64,000 bases of DNA from DATLHO01 sp035539855. GTDB taxonomy: Bacteria; Bacteroidota; Ignavibacteria; OLB7. The translations under genes were made by a program, and so were the position numbers. The notes beneath the pieces are model-generated. The model ran no database searches, was not told where the DNA came from, and was given only the letters and a program-made list of their open reading frames with translations. Below are positions 61,622 to 64,000 of this stretch, in pieces (positions within the stretch are counted from its first letter, which is position 1; every line of letters begins with the position of its first letter). The DNA is taken from NCBI GenBank assembly GCA_035539855.1, contig DATLHO010000017.1:14324-78323 (forward strand). The letters run 5' to 3'.

Positions 61622-62986
61622 ATGGCAAAACAGCGAGTCCGATTTACCTGCAGCGCCTGCGGCGCGACCTCTCCACGCTGGCAGGGGCGCTGTCCACACT
61701 GCGACGCGTGGGAGAGCTTCGTCGAGGAGGTCATCGCCGCGCCCGTCGCCGCGAAGCGGGGCGACCGGGCGGCGGTGCGCGGGACGGCGGCGGAGGTGGT
61801 GCGGCTCGACGAGGTGACGGTCGCGAGCGAGCCGAGGATCCTCACGGGCATCCGCGAGCTCGACCGCGTGCTCGGCGGGGGCATCGTGCCCGGCACGTTC
61901 ATCCTCGTCGGCGGCGATCCCGGCGTCGGTAAGTCGACGCTGATGGCGCAGATGTGCGCGGGACTCGGCGATCGGACCATCCTCTACATCACCGGCGAGG
62001 AATCGCTGCGTCAGATCAAGCTCCGCGCCGACCGACTCGGCGTCGCCGGCGGCGCGCTGTACCTGCTGGCGGAGACGAACCTCGAGACGATGCTCGCCTC
62101 GATCCGCGCGAACTCGCCGGAGATCGTGATCGTCGACTCGATCCAGACGGTCTACGATCCGGCGATCGAGTCGGCGCCGGGATCGGTCGGGCAGGTGCGC
62201 GAGTGCGCCGCGACCCTGATGCAGTTCGCGAAGTCGAGCGGCATCGCAATCTTCATCGTGGGACACGTGACCAAGGAGGGATCGATCGCCGGACCGAAGG
62301 TGCTCGAGCACATGGTCGACACGGTGCTGCAGTTCGAAGGGGAGCGCACGCACATCTACAGGATTCTGCGCACGACGAAGAATCGCTACGGCTCGACGAA
62401 CGAGATCGGCGTCTTCGAGATGGCCGAGGCGGGTCTCGTGGAGGTGACCAATCCGAGCGCGCTCTTCCTGTCCGAGCGCAGCTACGGCGCAAGCGGGTCG
62501 GTGATCGCGGCGACGCTCGAAGGGACGCGGCCGATTCTGGTCGAGGCCCAGGCGCTCGTCACGCAGGCGAGCTACGGCGTGCCGCAGCGCTCGGCGACCG
62601 GCTTCGATTACAAGCGTCTGCAGATGCTCCTGGCCGTGCTCGAGAAGCGCCTCGGCCTGCCGCTGGGGCAGCGCGACGTCTTCGTCAACATAGCAGGCGG
62701 CGTGCGCATCGACGATCCCGCGGTCGACCTCGCGGTCGCCGGGGCGATCGTCTCGTCGTTCCGGGACATCCCGGCCGACTCGGGGACGGTCGTCGTCGGC
62801 GAGATCGGGCTCGGCGGCGAGATCCGCGCGATCGCGCAGATCGAGCAGCGCATCTCCGAGGCCGCGAAGCTCGGCTTCAAGACGATCGTCCTGCCGGGTT
62901 CGAACATGAAGAAGGCGCCGAAGCGCAGTGACATCGAGCTGCGCGACGTCGGAACGATCCAGCAGGGCATCGCGGCGTTGCTGTAG
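61622..62986 (+). CDS. radA: DNA repair protein RadA (Sms)
   Basis: A 454-residue protein with all RadA parts. A C4 zinc finger (CSACGATSPRWQGRCPHC, ~10-27) comes first. The RecA-like ATPase core has GGDPGVGKST (~99-108), VDSIQTVY and the KNRYGSTNEIGVFEM motif (usually KNRFG; here Tyr for Phe). The C-terminal Lon-like domain shows RLGLPLGQRDVFVNIAGGVRIDDPAVDLA. RadA is a branch-migration helicase in recombination. The 3' end, including the stop codon, is copied twice downstream. Confidence 0.97.
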   Translation: MAKQRVRFTCSACGATSPRWQGRCPHCDAWESFVEEVIAAPVAAKRGDRAAVRGTAAEVVRLDEVTVASEPRILTGIRELDRVLGGGIVPGTFILVGGDPGVGKSTLMAQMCAGLGDRTILYITGEESLRQIKLRADRLGVAGGALYLLAETNLETMLASIRANSPEIVIVDSIQTVYDPAIESAPGSVGQVRECAATLMQFAKSSGIAIFIVGHVTKEGSIAGPKVLEHMVDTVLQFEGERTHIYRILRTTKNRYGSTNEIGVFEMAEAGLVEVTNPSALFLSERSYGASGSVIAATLEGTRPILVEAQALVTQASYGVPQRSATGFDYKRLQMLLAVLEKRLGLPLGQRDVFVNIAGGVRIDDPAVDLAVAGAIVSSFRDIPADSGTVVVGEIGLGGEIRAIAQIEQRISEAAKLGFKTIVLPGSNMKKAPKRSDIELRDVGTIQQGIAALL

Positions 62987-63055
62987 AGCGACCCCGTTGG
63001 GCATCGCGGGGCTGCTGTAGAGCGAGCCGCTGGGCATCGCGGCGTTGCTGTAGCG
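62965..63055 (+). repeat. Three tandem copies of the radA 3' end
   Basis: GGGCATCGCGGCGTTGCTGTAGAGCG (62965) recurs at 62999 and, shortened, at 63032, with periods of 34 and 33 bases. Only the first copy is translated; each carries the in-line CTG-TAG stop. Copy 3 ends 10 bases before the dapD -7-like TATCTTG. Confidence 0.9.
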
Positions 63056-63064
63056 GGGCCTCCG

Positions 63065-63071
63065 TATCTTG
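63065..63071 (+). promoter_or_regulatory. TATCTTG -7-like element of dapD
   Basis: Same heptamer as at 57508, ending 22 bases before the dapD ATG. A TTG at 63045, inside the third radA-end repeat, is 17 bases upstream. Support is modest. Confidence 0.3.
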
Positions 63072-63093
63072 TCGTCTTTTTCAGATCGCCGTC

Positions 63094-63930
63094 ATGTCAG
63101 ACCTGCAGCGTCGCATCGAAGAGCTCTTTCCGCTTCCCGTCGCCGAGCTTCCGATCGAGGAGGCCAATGCGTTGTTCAGTGACCTGAAGCGCGCGCTCAA
63201 TCGCGGCGAGGTCCGATCGGCCGAGCCCGACGGGAGCGGCGGATGGCGGGTGAACTCGTGGGTGAAGCAGGGCATCCTGCTCGGCTTCCGCGCCGGGCGA
63301 CTCGCCGAGGCGACCATCGGCGGATTCCAGTTCTTCGACAAGGAGAACCTGCCGCTGCGCACGCTGACGCTCGAGGACAACGTCCGGCTGGTACCCGGCG
63401 GATCGTCGATTCGCGATGGCGCGTACGTTGCGCCGGGAACGATCTGCATGCCGCCGATGTACATCAACATCGGCTCCTACATCGACGAAGGGAGCATGAT
63501 CGATTCCCACGCGCTCGTCGGCACGTGCGCGCAGATCGGCAGGGGTGTTCACGTCAGCGCGGCCGCGCAGATCGGCGGGGTACTCGAGCCGGTGGGAGCC
63601 AATCCGGTGATCATCGAGGACAACGTTCTCGTCGGCGGCAACTGCGGCGTCTACGAGGGAACGATCGTCCGTCGTCGGGCCGTGCTCGCATCCGGCGTCG
63701 TGCTCACCGCCTCGTCGCGCGTCTACGACGTCGTCAACGAGCGCATCATCGCCGGCGCCGAAGGTCGACCGCTCGAGATCCCCGAGGGCGCCGTCGTCGT
63801 CAACGGCGCGCGCCGGATCGCCGGAGCGTTCGCCGAAGACCACGGCCTCGCCGTCGCCGCGCCGATCATCGTCAAGTACCGCGACGAACGGACGGATGCG
63901 AAGACGGCATTGGAGGCGGCGTTGCGATAG
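63094..63930 (+). CDS. dapD: Tetrahydrodipicolinate N-succinyltransferase
   Basis: A 278-residue left-handed beta-helix enzyme of the lysine/meso-diaminopimelate pathway. Hexapeptide repeats run from ~105 to 225 (RLVPGGSSIRDGAYVAPGTICMPPMYINIGSYIDEGSMIDSHALVGTCAQIGRGVHVSAAAQIGGVLEPVGANPVIIEDNVLVGGNCGVYEGTIVR). Length fits (E. coli 274). The product supplies mDAP for the MurE-type ligase at 28972. It stands alone here, after radA. A 7-base repeat array follows. Confidence 0.95.
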   Translation: MSDLQRRIEELFPLPVAELPIEEANALFSDLKRALNRGEVRSAEPDGSGGWRVNSWVKQGILLGFRAGRLAEATIGGFQFFDKENLPLRTLTLEDNVRLVPGGSSIRDGAYVAPGTICMPPMYINIGSYIDEGSMIDSHALVGTCAQIGRGVHVSAAAQIGGVLEPVGANPVIIEDNVLVGGNCGVYEGTIVRRRAVLASGVVLTASSRVYDVVNERIIAGAEGRPLEIPEGAVVVNGARRIAGAFAEDHGLAVAAPIIVKYRDERTDAKTALEAALR

Positions 63931-63937
63931 GGGTTAA

Positions 63938-63967
63938 ATGTTAGATGTCAGAGGTTAGATGTCACAA
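63938..63967. repeat. GATGTCA 7-base repeat array after dapD
   Basis: TTAGATGTCAGAGGTTAGATGTCACA, seven bases after the dapD stop: the same unit as in the mraY-murD gap. The final bases of the window hold no recognisable gene. Confidence 0.8.
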
Positions 63968-64000
63968 GGCTGGGGGGTGGGCGTTTGGGGGGTGTGGCAT

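Noticed and set aside
1..64000. rRNA and tRNA genes, insertion sequences, prophage
   Set aside because: No tRNA TTC-loop with an acceptor stem, no rRNA core sequence, no transposase, integrase or phage structural motif was recognised.

Overview
The window is a high-GC bacterial chromosome segment, about two thirds G+C by eye. Three secreted proteins end in type IX secretion (T9SS) C-terminal sorting domains (ending at 1522, 16904 and 24234). Many short lipoproteins and outer-membrane folding factors are present. Several promoters resemble the Bacteroidota form TTTG-N19-TAnnTTTG, and Shine-Dalgarno sequences are rare. Together these point to the Bacteroidota/Chlorobiota (FCB) lineage. A high-GC group such as Kapabacteria/Ignavibacteria-like or Rhodothermota-like bacteria fits, but the exact lineage is inference. 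MurE carries the DNPR motif and dapD is present, so the peptidoglycan is probably of the meso-diaminopimelate type.

Layout. 0-8 kb: the 3' part of a T9SS-exported propeller protein, a Mug-type DNA glycosylase, a lipoprotein, and a 1317-residue VWA/WD40/choice-of-anchor-D/beta-barrel surface protein. These are followed by a gene-free array of three palindromic repeat elements. 8-16 kb: an Imm48-like protein, the NAD-salvage pair pncB-pncA, a GNAT acetyltransferase, a YebC regulator, small hypothetical proteins and a LytS/LytTR two-component system. 16-24 kb: a T9SS protein, a large hybrid histidine kinase coupled to a GNAT-like acyltransferase, an AI-2E/PerM-family permease and an IgGFc-binding-like T9SS protein.

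24.6-43.5 kb is a complete division and cell-wall (dcw) cluster, all on the + strand: mraZ-rsmH-ftsL-ftsI-murE-murF-mraY-murD-ftsW-murG-(PH-like membrane protein)-murC-murB-ftsQ-ftsA-ftsZ. Most genes overlap or nearly touch, and a hairpin terminator follows ftsZ. A probable MraZ operator lies 26-46 bases before mraZ. MurE appears to lack a canonical start codon in front of its conserved N-terminus. Arrays of a 7-base repeat (GATGTCA) interrupt the cluster at mraY/murD and ftsQ/ftsA and recur elsewhere in the window.

43.7-48.4 kb: two lipoproteins and a 1155-residue AAA/TPR-type regulator whose SARP-like DNA-binding module is at the C-terminus and whose P-loop lysine is replaced by arginine. 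48.5-57.3 kb is an envelope-maturation region. It holds two cyclophilins, UppP, an old-yellow-enzyme reductase, an FKBP, a SurA/PrsA-like parvulin and a lytic transglycosylase. A candidate small RNA lies at 48.5 kb. 57.5-64 kb: a small acidic protein with a SpoIIE-type phosphatase, RodZ, a lipoprotein, RadA and DapD.

The common theme is building and policing the envelope. The dcw cluster, UppP, RodZ, DapD and the lytic transglycosylase make and remodel the wall. The foldases serve exported proteins. The T9SS and lipoprotein genes supply cargo. No rRNA, tRNA, CRISPR array, transposase or phage gene was recognised.
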